Below the pieces are notes generated by a model. The model did no database searches, was not told the DNA's origin, and saw nothing but the letters and a program-made list of their open reading frames with translations. Positions 1 through 6,204 of a DNA stretch of 14,252 nt are shown here, piece by piece; position 1 is the first letter of the stretch; each line of letters opens with the position of its first letter. A program made the position numbers and the translations under genes. The stretch covers positions 1-14,252 of the forward strand of contig QGVD01000083.1 in NCBI GenBank assembly GCA_003242685.1. Direction: 5' to 3'. The stretch comes from Pseudomonadota bacterium. Its GTDB lineage: Bacteria; Pseudomonadota; Gammaproteobacteria; Steroidobacterales; Steroidobacteraceae.

Positions 1-7
1 CCAGGGC

Positions 8-42
8 GGGTGCATTCCCCACGCCCTTTTCACGGGGAACCC
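8..42. repeat. Imperfect inverted repeat at the broken 3' end of pip
   Basis: TTCCCC at 15-20 and GGGGAA at 34-39 are complementary, separated by a 13-base loop, with GGG (8-10) and CCC (40-42) able to pair outside a TGCA bulge. The pip stop codon lies in the loop. No T-run follows on either strand, so a standard intrinsic terminator is not supported. It begins about a dozen bases after the point where pip homology ends, so it could belong to whatever replaced the gene's end. What it is remains unknown. Confidence 0.3.
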
Positions 43-905
43 CCGGCTGAGCGGCCCTGCACGAGGGCGGGGGGGATGGGGGGGATGCGGCCGACGTCCT
101 CGAGGAGCTGACCGTCCGAGCGGAAGAAGCCGCCGTTCACGAAGTAGTGGCACTCGATGCGCGCGAAGGCAGCCGCGAACGACGCGTCGTTCTGGAACTT
201 CGCGATGTACTCGGGATTGAAGCGCAGGAAGCTGGTCGAGCCTTCCCAGATCGACCACGCGCGCGCGGCACGCGTGAGGACGTCCGGATCGGAGCTCGTG
301 AGGCGCGCGTAGTAGGCGCGCATCATGTCGCCGCGCTCCTCGGGAGGAATCGGCTCGACGTAGTGCTCCCACAGGTCGGGATACAGCGCCGCGCAGCCGC
401 CTGGGTTCTGGTAGAACCACTCGAGCTCCCAGCGGCGCAGCAGAAAGATGCCGCGCAGCACCAGCTCCGTCACCCGGTCGGGATGCGTCTCCGCGTAGGC
501 GAGCGCGAGCGTCGATCCCCAAGAGCCGCCGAACACGAGCCAGCGCTCGATGCCGAGGTGCTCGCGCAGCTTCTCGATGTCCTCGACGAGATGCCAGGTC
601 GTGTTGTCGACGAGACTCGCGTGCGGCCGGCTCCTGCCGCAGCCGCGCTGGTCGAAGAGCACGATGCGATAGCGCCGCGGATCGAAGAAGCGCCGCATGC
701 CCGGTTCCGTGCCGCCGCCGGGTCCGCCGTGCAGGAACACCGCCGGCTTGCCATGCGGATTGCCGCACTCCTCGAAGTAGATCTCGTGCAGGTCGGAGAC
801 GCGCAAGTATCCGGTGCGATACGGCTCGATCGGCGGGTAGAGCCCGCGCAGTGCAGGCTGATTCGCCGCGCGCCTCGCGCGAGAAGTGCGTTTTCTGACC
901 GCCAT
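30..905 (-). CDS. pip: Proline iminopeptidase, C-terminally truncated
   Basis: Alpha/beta-hydrolase (peptidase family S33) that would release N-terminal proline from peptides in the cytoplasm. Of the predicted 291 residues, about 19-285 look like an ordinary proline iminopeptidase: oxyanion-hole motif HGGPGGG at 59-65, nucleophile elbow GGSWGS with Ser128, and cap-region motifs ENTTWHL-like (NTTWHLVEDIEKLR) and FFRSDGQLLED. Homology stops right after VQGR (282-285). The family normally continues with YD, the Asp being catalytic, and about 28 residues later a catalytic His (Asp266 and His294 in the Xanthomonas enzyme). Here the frame reads SAGGSP and stops, so both are absent and the protein is some 25-35 residues short. 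None of the three frames downstream restores the motif, so this is not a simple one-base slip. The basic N-terminal 15 residues are an extension. It lies 60 bp after the receptor gene on the same strand, probably as the last gene of that unit. The fold assignment is firm; activity is doubtful. Confidence 0.88.
   Translation of the reverse strand: MAVRKRTSRARRAANQPALRGLYPPIEPYRTGYLRVSDLHEIYFEECGNPHGKPAVFLHGGPGGGTEPGMRRFFDPRRYRIVLFDQRGCGRSRPHASLVDNTTWHLVEDIEKLREHLGIERWLVFGGSWGSTLALAYAETHPDRVTELVLRGIFLLRRWELEWFYQNPGGCAALYPDLWEHYVEPIPPEERGDMMRAYYARLTSSDPDVLTRAARAWSIWEGSTSFLRFNPEYIAKFQNDASFAAAFARIECHYFVNGGFFRSDGQLLEDVGRIPPIPPALVQGRSAGGSP
65..84 (+). other. G-tract with quadruplex potential inside pip
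   Basis: A GGG, one C, then two runs of seven G separated by AT (69-75 and 78-84). Each G7 can supply two GGG triplets with a one-base loop, so the stretch meets the usual pattern for an intramolecular G-quadruplex on the plus strand, which is the template strand for pip. On the coding strand it encodes IPPIPP, a normal pip motif, and the frame is intact across it. Formation in the cell is inference. Confidence 0.4.
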
Positions 906-965
906 GGTGCTCTCGCTTCCGTGTCCTGCGACGGATCGTACCGCAGGTGTCCCGTCGGGCGTGCT

Positions 966-3026
966 TCAGAGCGTGAGACGGATGCCGCCCGCGACGGCGC
1001 GCCCCGGGAGCGGTGCCAGATCCTTGAGCGGCGAGACGTGGCGCCGGGCGTCCTCGTCGAGCAGGTTCTCGCCGCGCAGGAAGAGGAGCAGATCACGCGT
1101 CCCCAGCGACACGCGCCAGGAGAGATCGAGATCGACCATCGTGTATCCGTCTGTCGGCAGCTCCTCGTCGGCGACGCGATCCTGTGCGTCGTGGTACACG
1201 GCCGACAGCGATGCGGCGAAGCGGTCCCGCGCGAGCTCGAGCTGCGCGCCGGCACGAAGCGGCGGCATGCGGGGGAGGTCTCCGCCGCCGGCGAACCGGC
1301 CGCGCACGTAATCGGCCATGAGACGCGTCGCGAACGTGCCCGCGGGAGTCGCGATCTCCGGGAGATGGAGCTGCGCTTCGAAGCCGGTGAAGCGGGCGTC
1401 GCGCTGCGTGTAGCGCCACACGGGCAGTCCTTCGATTTCCTCACCCGTCGGCAGCGCCGTGATGAAGCGCGAGTGTCTGCCGTGAAACGCCGTGAGCGAC
1501 ATGTGCCATTCGCCCGCGTGCTTGTGCAGCCCGAGATCGAGCGTCGTGGCGCGCTCGCGGCGCAGCCCCGGATCTCCGATCTCGAAGCGCCCCGCGGCGA
1601 GGTGCGGCCCCGCCGCGAAGAGCTCGGTGGCGGTCGGATGCCGTTCCGTCGACGCGAGGTTCAGCGCGACGGAGTACTCGTCGCCGAGATCCCACACGGC
1701 GCCCGCGGAGGCGCTGAAGCTGTTGCCGTCGTATCGTGATGTTCCGCCCTCGGGTTCCGCACGAATCGACTGGTGCTCGATGCGGGCGCCGAGCTCGAGC
1801 GTCACGGGACCCAGCGCGCGCTCCTCGAAGACGAATGCACCGATGTTGCGGCTCAGGGATGCAGGCACGAAGGCTTCCTCGCCCGCCGCCACGAGATCCA
1901 CTTCGCGTATCTGGACGCCTGCCGCGCCCTTCCACCCGCGCAGCGCGACGTGATCGAATGTGACGCGTGCGTCGATGCCGCGCTGATCGAACAGCGTGCC
2001 GATGTGGCCCGTCGGCTCGATCTCGCGGTGCGTGTAGTCGTTGAGCGTCGCGCGCACTCGCGCGAGCTCGATGCCGCGCACCGGCGCGTCGAGCTCCGCC
2101 TTGAAGTCGTAGCGCGTCTGACTCGCGTCGATGCGCACACCTTCGGAGTCGCCGGCCTCCGCTTCGGGCGATTCTTCATCGTGCTCGTGAACGTGACCGG
2201 CCGAGCCCGGAATTCCGTACTCCATCTCGAGCCGGCCGATGCCGATGCCTGCCATCCCGCGATTGCCGGCCCAGGAGACGCCTGCGGCGCCACCCCACGT
2301 CTCGCTCCAGGAATCGGGCAGCCGGTCGCGCGTGTCGTCGATCTCTTCGCCCTCGGCGGCCTGCCGTGCACGCAGCGCGCGCGAGGCGCCGAAACCCGGA
2401 ATGGTGACGTCATCGGTCTTCCGTGCGTGCAGGTCGCCGTGGAAGGTCCACGACCCGCGGCCGCCGTCGAGCCGCGCGCCGAGCGCCCGCTCTTCGAGCG
2501 CACTGTTGCCGCGCAGCTCCGCGGCTCCGCGCAGACTTCGGTCCGCCGAGCGCTCGGGCACACGGCCCGTGACGACGTTCACGACGCCGCCCGTCGCGCC
2601 ATTGCCGTAGAGCAGAGCGGCAGGCCCGCGCACGACCTCGACGCGCTCCGCCACGAGCGGATCGATCGTGACCGCGTGATCGGCCGAGATCGCTGCGACG
2701 TCGAGCGATTCGGCGCCGTCTTCGTACATCTGCACCCGCTCGCCGCCGAGGCCGCGGATCACGGGGCGGCTCGCCTGCGGACCGAAGTAGCTGCCCGTGA
2801 TGCCGGGCTGGGTCGCGAGCGTCTCTCCGAGCGAGGGCGTGCGGAGGAGCACGAGCTCCTCGCCGAGCAGAACGGCGACGGGCTGCGCGGTCTCGAGCAG
2901 CGAATCGCGCAGCGGCGTCGCGTGAATGGTGATCTCGGTCAGCTCGCCGATGTCCTCGGCCGCGTGCGCGAGCGTCGCCGCGCAGCCGAGCAGGGAAATG
3001 ATGAAGGCAGTAAAACGCGAATCCAT
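966..3026 (-). CDS. znuD: TonB-dependent outer-membrane receptor, ZnuD-like (zinc)
   Basis: Outer-membrane transporter of 686 residues, predicted to import zinc (or another metal or its complex) using TonB-ExbBD energy. The start ATG gives a clean signal peptide (residues 1-22, ending AHA before AEDIG). A TonB-box-like stretch EITIHATP lies at 31-38. The plug follows, with RPVIRGLGGERVQMYEDG at about 87-104 and VEVVRGPAALLYGNGATGG near 129-147. The rest is a beta-barrel ending with RGENLLDEDARRH and LKDLAPLPGR, a C-terminal pattern I associate with ZnuD-type receptors. An extracellular-loop candidate at 278-296 is rich in His and acidic residues (HVHEHDEE and onward), with more His at 501-518, fitting metal capture. 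The last residue is Leu rather than the usual aromatic residue. It lies 77 bp downstream of the small HxHD/CxxC gene and upstream of pip. The frame is open far upstream of this ATG, but that part overlaps other genes and is not coding. The receptor class is certain; the zinc substrate is inferred. Confidence 0.93.
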   Translation of the reverse strand: MDSRFTAFIISLLGCAATLAHAAEDIGELTEITIHATPLRDSLLETAQPVAVLLGEELVLLRTPSLGETLATQPGITGSYFGPQASRPVIRGLGGERVQMYEDGAESLDVAAISADHAVTIDPLVAERVEVVRGPAALLYGNGATGGVVNVVTGRVPERSADRSLRGAAELRGNSALEERALGARLDGGRGSWTFHGDLHARKTDDVTIPGFGASRALRARQAAEGEEIDDTRDRLPDSWSETWGGAAGVSWAGNRGMAGIGIGRLEMEYGIPGSAGHVHEHDEESPEAEAGDSEGVRIDASQTRYDFKAELDAPVRGIELARVRATLNDYTHREIEPTGHIGTLFDQRGIDARVTFDHVALRGWKGAAGVQIREVDLVAAGEEAFVPASLSRNIGAFVFEERALGPVTLELGARIEHQSIRAEPEGGTSRYDGNSFSASAGAVWDLGDEYSVALNLASTERHPTATELFAAGPHLAAGRFEIGDPGLRRERATTLDLGLHKHAGEWHMSLTAFHGRHSRFITALPTGEEIEGLPVWRYTQRDARFTGFEAQLHLPEIATPAGTFATRLMADYVRGRFAGGGDLPRMPPLRAGAQLELARDRFAASLSAVYHDAQDRVADEELPTDGYTMVDLDLSWRVSLGTRDLLLFLRGENLLDEDARRHVSPLKDLAPLPGRAVAGGIRLTL

Positions 3027-3057
3027 GGCGTCACCCGTGAAGCAGAAGCGAAAGACC

Positions 3058-3074
3058 CGCGCGCGATGCGCGCG
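3058..3074. other. GC hairpin in the leader of the receptor gene
   Basis: A 7-bp perfect stem (CGCGCGC at 3058-3064 with GCGCGCG at 3068-3074) and a 3-base loop, in the 77-bp gap between the small membrane-protein gene and the receptor, about 30 bases upstream of the receptor start. No T-run follows. It could modulate expression between the two genes, or be chance in such GC-rich DNA. The receptor start has only a weak Shine-Dalgarno-like GGGTGA. Confidence 0.3.
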
Positions 3075-3103
3075 AGGCGTTCGTGTCGCGGGACGGACGG
3101 GGG

Positions 3104-3397
3104 TCAGACGCGGGCAGGCGGTGCCCGCGGTGGATGCGCGCGAGGACGCTCGGCGGTTGCGAAGAGGAGCGCAGCCGGACGGGCCGCGAGGAGCACGACG
3201 AGCGCGAGCCCGACGACCACGGCCGGTGCAGCGGCGGCGCCCGTCGCGCTGCCGAACTGCAGGCACAGCTCGCACTTGACGTCGTTCTGGGGAGTGCCGT
3301 TCGCGTCGTGACCGTGCGCGAGGAAGGCGGTCGAGGCGCAGAACAGCACCACGACGGCGAGCACGGCGGTGATTCTGAGACGACGCACGAAGCGCAT
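3104..3397 (-). CDS. Small membrane protein with HxHD and CxxC, putative zinc-chaperone-like
   Basis: A 97-residue protein with two hydrophobic helices (about 8-27 and 54-80), a basic N-terminus (MRFVRRLR) and a Pro/Arg-rich tail. The first helix could instead be an uncleaved or cleaved signal. Between the helices, on the predicted periplasmic side, is a short loop with HGHD at 28-31 and CELC at 42-45, a plausible metal-binding set of two His, one Asp and two Cys. The layout resembles short proteins annotated as zinc-chaperone-like that sit next to zinc uptake genes, and here the next gene is a ZnuD-like receptor. The frame extends further upstream, but that part overlaps holA; the ATG at the helix-basic boundary is the sensible start although its ribosome site is poor. 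Function is inferred from motif and neighbour; no catalytic role is evident. Confidence 0.72.
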   Translation of the reverse strand: MRFVRRLRITAVLAVVVLFCASTAFLAHGHDANGTPQNDVKCELCLQFGSATGAAAAPAVVVGLALVVLLAARPAALLFATAERPRAHPPRAPPARV

Positions 3398-3436
3398 ATC
3401 CGGGAATCCGGAGATCCGGAGCGGAAGCGTATCCGG
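3398..3436. repeat. Four ATCCGG copies, three in tandem at 8-bp spacing
   Basis: ATCCGG occurs at 3398-3403, 3406-3411, 3414-3419 and 3431-3436. The first three are exactly 8 bp apart with GA or AG between them. The fourth is 17 bp on. The array fills the region just upstream of the small membrane-protein start, where its transcript would begin. It could be an operator for a regulator of the zinc module, but it does not look like the AT-rich Zur palindrome of other proteobacteria. Confidence 0.4.
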
Positions 3437-3454
3437 TGGCCCGGGAGGCGACAA
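3426..3454 (-). promoter_or_regulatory. Candidate sigma70-type promoter for the leftward zinc module
   Basis: Read on the minus strand: TTGTCG (3449-3454) as -35, a 17-base spacer, then TACGCT (3426-3431) as -10. Matches to consensus are 4/6 and 3/6. Transcription would start near 3419, about 22 bases before the small membrane-protein ATG and inside the ATCCGG array. The spacing is right but the boxes are weak, so this is a candidate only. For the rightward genes the only AT-rich element is GATAAT at 3460-3465, very close to the holA ATG and without a recognisable -35. Confidence 0.33.
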
Positions 3455-3479
3455 CCGCAGATAATCGCGGATCTCCATC

Positions 3480-4499
3480 ATGAAGCTCACTCTCGACTCC
3501 TTGAGCGCGCACCTCGAGCGCCAGCTCCTCCCGGCGTACCTCGTCTCGGGCGACGAGCCGCTGCTCACGGGCGAAGCGGCCGATGCCATCCGTGCCCGCG
3601 CGCGTGCGGCGGGCTATACCGATCGCGAGGTCCACTTCATGGAGCGCGGCGCGGACTGGAACGAAGTGCGCGCGTCGTTCGACACGCTGTCGCTCTTCGC
3701 GAGCCGCAGGATCGTGGAGATCCGCCTGCCGAGCGGCAAACCGGGTGCAGCCGGAGGTGCGACGCTCGTCGAGCTCATCGAGGGCCGCCGCGACGACGTG
3801 CTGCTCCTCATCCTCACGGGCCGCCTCGACCGCGAGGCGCAGAGCGCGGACTGGGTGCGCGCGGTCGAGGCGCACGGCGCGTGGCTGCCGGTGTGGCCCG
3901 TCGAGCCCGAGCGCCTCGTCGCGTGGCTTCGCGCGCGCTGCCGCCGCCAGGGGCTCGAGCTGACCGACGAGGCACTCGAGCTCCTCGCCGAGCGCACCGA
4001 GGGCAATCTCCTCGCCGCGCATCAGGAGATCGAGAAACTGCGTCTCCTCCTCACCACGCCGCGCGCGGGCGCCGAGGAAGTGCTCGCGAGCGTGGCCGAC
4101 AGCGCGCGTTTCGACGTCTTTCAGCTCGGCGATGCCCTCGTCGCCGGCGACGCCGCGCGCGCGATCCGCGTGCTCGCGGGGCTGCGTGCCGAAGGGGTCG
4201 AGCCGGTGCTCGTGCTCTGGGCCGTCGTCAAGGCGCTGCGCGACCTCTGGAGCGCGGCGAGCGGCGCGGCGCCGCCGCCCGGGCGCGGCCGTTTTCCGTC
4301 GCGTCAGAACGCCGCGCTGGAGCAGGCCCGGCGCCGCGCCGCGAGACTCGATTTCGACCGTCTGACCGCGCGAGCCTGTCTGGCGGACCGCATCATCAAG
4401 GGCCGGGCGACGGGGGACGCCTGGGACGAGATGGCGCTCCTCGCCGCCGAGCTGTGCGCACGTCCCGCATTGCCACTGCCTCGCGGTGTGCTCAAATAG
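3480..4499 (+). CDS. holA: DNA polymerase III subunit delta
   Basis: Clamp-loader subunit that opens the beta sliding clamp during replication. Its 339 residues are close to the 343 of E. coli. Family features: LPAYLVSGDEPLL at 17-29; the clamp-binding hydrophobic wedge SLFASRR at 71-77 (Leu72-Phe73 correspond to the residues inserted into beta); a helical lid region with LELTDEALELLAERTEGNLLAA near 159-180 followed by QEIEKL; and the C-terminal collar domain with DVFQLGDALVAGD near 213-225. It is the first gene of the rightward operon, 82 bp from the divergent zinc module, and nadD starts 8 bp after its stop. In E. coli and many relatives leuS and lptE lie directly upstream; neither is here. 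The ribosome binding site is weak. Confidence 0.97.
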   Translation: MKLTLDSLSAHLERQLLPAYLVSGDEPLLTGEAADAIRARARAAGYTDREVHFMERGADWNEVRASFDTLSLFASRRIVEIRLPSGKPGAAGGATLVELIEGRRDDVLLLILTGRLDREAQSADWVRAVEAHGAWLPVWPVEPERLVAWLRARCRRQGLELTDEALELLAERTEGNLLAAHQEIEKLRLLLTTPRAGAEEVLASVADSARFDVFQLGDALVAGDAARAIRVLAGLRAEGVEPVLVLWAVVKALRDLWSAASGAAPPPGRGRFPSRQNAALEQARRRAARLDFDRLTARACLADRIIKGRATGDAWDEMALLAAELCARPALPLPRGVLK

Positions 4500-4507
4500 G
4501 CGCCCAT

Positions 4508-5158
4508 ATGCGACCCATCGGACTCTTCGGCGGCACCTTCGACCCGATCCACCTCGGGCATCTGCGCACGGCTTTCGAGCTGTGGCAGGCGCTCAAGCTC
4601 ACGGAGGTACGCTTTCTGCCCACCGGCAGCCCGCCTCATCGTGAGCCGCCGCTCGCGAGCGCCGAGCAGCGCCTGGCGATGGTGCGCGCCGCGGTGAAGG
4701 ACGAGCCCGCGTTCGTGGTGGACGATCGCGAGGTCCGGCGCAGCGGTTTCTCGTACTCGGTGGACACGCTCACCGAGCTGCGCCAGGAGTTCCCGAACCG
4801 CTCACTGTGCCTGCTGCTCGGCATGGATGCGTTCATCGGCCTGCCGAACTGGCACCGCTGGCGCGAGATCTTCGATCTCGCCCACGTCGTCGTGGCGCAC
4901 CGTCCGGGCTGGAAGGCGCCGACCATGGGGCCGCTCGGCGAGGTGATGGTCGACCGCGGCACGGGCAGCGTGCGCGATCTTCACGAGCAGCCCGCGGGCC
5001 GCATCTACATTCATGCCGGGACGCAGCTCGAGATCTCCTCGACGGATCTGCGTCAGCTCCTGGTGAACGGCGAGGATCCGCGCTATCTGGTGCCGGACGA
5101 GGTCCGCAGGATCATCGCCGAAACCGGATGCTATGCTCGGCGGGACCACCGGTCCTGA
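4508..5158 (+). CDS. nadD: Nicotinate-mononucleotide adenylyltransferase
   Basis: Transfers AMP from ATP to nicotinate mononucleotide, giving deamido-NAD in NAD biosynthesis. The 216 residues carry the nucleotidyltransferase signature GGTFDPIHLGH at 8-18 (the HxGH ATP site), PTGSPPHR at 38-45 for nicotinate binding, GMDAFIGLPNWHRW at 105-118, and ISSTDLR at 176-182 for ATP phosphate binding. The ATG at 4508 is chosen because the family's conserved N-terminus MRPIGLFGGTFDP begins there; the frame is open much further upstream only by chance and overlaps holA. Eight bases separate it from holA, so translational coupling is likely. The nadD-rsfS pairing is highly conserved among bacteria. Confidence 0.97.
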   Translation: MRPIGLFGGTFDPIHLGHLRTAFELWQALKLTEVRFLPTGSPPHREPPLASAEQRLAMVRAAVKDEPAFVVDDREVRRSGFSYSVDTLTELRQEFPNRSLCLLLGMDAFIGLPNWHRWREIFDLAHVVVAHRPGWKAPTMGPLGEVMVDRGTGSVRDLHEQPAGRIYIHAGTQLEISSTDLRQLLVNGEDPRYLVPDEVRRIIAETGCYARRDHRS

Positions 5159-5182
5159 CAGGAGCGCCATCCGGCAAAGAAC

Positions 5183-5656
5183 ATGGCCACCCGAAAACGC
5201 TCGCCACGCCCGCGCCGCGCGCCCGAGCGCGCGTCGGTGCTCGAGGGCGTCGTCACCGGCGCACTCGACGACATGAAGGCAGTCAACGTCAAGGTGCTCG
5301 ACGTCCGAGGCCTGACCGACATCGCGGACACCATGATCATCGCCTCCGGCAATTCGGATCGACACGTCCGGTCCATCGCGGACCGGGTCGTCGAGAAAGC
5401 GAAGGAAGCCGGTTACCGTCCGCTCGGCATCGAGGGCGAGCGGGAAGGCGAGTGGGTGCTCGTCGATCTGCAGGACGTCATCGTGCACGTGATGCTGCCG
5501 CGCGTGCGCGAGTTCTATGGCCTCGAGCGGCTGTGGGACACGTCGGGCAGCGCATCCGCGGCGGCCGCTGCCGCGCGGCCGGCCACCCGTCAGGCGTCGG
5601 GCGGCCGCGCGAGCCGCACGCGCCAGACCCGCTCGCGCACTCAGCGGGCGGAGTAG
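5183..5656 (+). CDS. rsfS: Ribosome silencing factor RsfS with basic tails
   Basis: RsfS/Iojap/DUF143 protein that binds ribosomal protein uL14 on the large subunit and blocks subunit joining when nutrients are scarce. The core at about 18-119 has KAVNVKVLDVRGLTDIAD, MIIASGNSDRHVRSIAD, GEWVLVDLQDVIVHVMLP and REFYGLERLWDT, all diagnostic. At 157 residues it is about 50 longer than the 105-residue E. coli protein. The extra parts are a basic N-terminus (about 16 residues of Arg/Lys/Pro) and a 37-residue Ala/Ser/Arg/Thr tail (121-157) that looks disordered and positively charged. The gap to nadD is 24 bp and to rlmH 24 bp. Confidence 0.97.
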   Translation: MATRKRSPRPRRAPERASVLEGVVTGALDDMKAVNVKVLDVRGLTDIADTMIIASGNSDRHVRSIADRVVEKAKEAGYRPLGIEGEREGEWVLVDLQDVIVHVMLPRVREFYGLERLWDTSGSASAAAAAARPATRQASGGRASRTRQTRSRTQRAE

Positions 5657-5680
5657 GCCGCCCGGGCGACAGCGCGATTC

Positions 5681-6148
5681 GTGCGCACGCGCGTGATCGC
5701 CGTCGGAACCCGCATGCCGCGCTGGGTGACGGCGGCATTCGAGGAGTACACCGGCCGGCTCACGCCTGCACTGCGGCCGGCCCTCGTGCAGATCGATACG
5801 GCGAAACGCGGCGCGCAGGGTGGACCGCAGGCCTTCGAAGCGGAGGGCGAGCGGCTGCTCGCGGCTCTGCGCCGCGACGAGTTCGTCGTGGCGCTCGACG
5901 AGCGCGGCCGGCAGCTCACGACACGTGAGCTCGCCGCATTCCTGAAGGAGCGCATGCAGGACGGCCGCGACCTCGCGTTCGTCATCGGCGGTCCCGACGG
6001 CCTCGCCCCCGGGGTGCTCGCGCGCGCCGATCTGACCTGGTCGCTGTCGCGCCTCACGTTTCCGCACGCCCTCGTGCGCGTGATCCTGGCCGAGCAGCTT
6101 TACCGGGCGCACAGCATCCTGACGAATCATCCGTATCATCGCGAATGA
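5681..6148 (+). CDS. rlmH: 23S rRNA (pseudouridine1915-N3)-methyltransferase
   Basis: SPOUT-class methyltransferase that uses S-adenosylmethionine to methylate pseudouridine 1915 in helix 69 of 23S rRNA on assembled 70S ribosomes. The 155 residues equal the E. coli length. Diagnostic parts are the SAM-binding knot FVIGGPDG at 100-107, SLSRLTFPHALVRVILAEQLYRA at 121-143 and the C-terminal HPYHRE, which contributes to catalysis and substrate binding. The start is GTG at 5681, which matches the family N-terminus; no ATG lies nearby in frame. rsfS-rlmH adjacency is the usual one. Confidence 0.97.
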   Translation: MRTRVIAVGTRMPRWVTAAFEEYTGRLTPALRPALVQIDTAKRGAQGGPQAFEAEGERLLAALRRDEFVVALDERGRQLTTRELAAFLKERMQDGRDLAFVIGGPDGLAPGVLARADLTWSLSRLTFPHALVRVILAEQLYRAHSILTNHPYHRE

Positions 6149-6186
6149 CGGAGCGCGCGCCGGCGCAGGGGCAGGCGCGGCACGGC

Positions 6187-6194
6187 AAGGGGGG
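6187..6194 (+). promoter_or_regulatory. Shine-Dalgarno-like site deciding the maf start
   Basis: AAGGGGGG, 10 bases before the ATG at 6205. The alternative upstream ATG at 6145, which overlaps the rlmH stop as ATGA, has no purine-rich site before it. This supports the shorter Maf. Confidence 0.5.
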
Positions 6195-6204
6195 CGCACC
6201 GGAC

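Noticed and set aside
925..947. CCTGCG/CGCAGG hairpin between the receptor and pip
   Set aside because: A 6-bp stem with an 11-base loop and no T-run; such matches are expected by chance in DNA of this composition.
147..1739. 530-codon plus-strand frame opposite pip and the receptor
   Set aside because: It lies antisense to two clearly recognised genes, crosses their boundary, and reads as Arg/Ala/Glu-rich sequence without domain motifs. High GC makes antisense stops rare.
1773..3311. 512-codon plus-strand frame opposite the receptor
   Set aside because: Fully antisense to the receptor and the small membrane-protein gene, with no recognisable motif and shadow-like composition.
3460..3465. 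GATAAT as a -10 box for holA
   Set aside because: No acceptable -35 at 16-18 bases upstream, and the start point would lie only a few bases from the ATG. Noted but not called as a promoter.
3398..3479. Zur operator in the divergent region
   Set aside because: The AT-rich palindrome of known proteobacterial Zur sites is not visible here; only the GC-rich ATCCGG repeats are.
3027..4022. N-terminal extension of the receptor frame by about 330 residues
   Set aside because: The extension overlaps the small membrane-protein gene and holA on the other strand, is low-complexity, and the signal peptide begins exactly at the ATG at 3026.
3083..4507. Possible fusion of nadD to a 475-residue upstream frame
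   Set aside because: The upstream part overlaps holA in another frame and is Arg-rich shadow sequence; nadD has its own conserved N-terminus at 4508.
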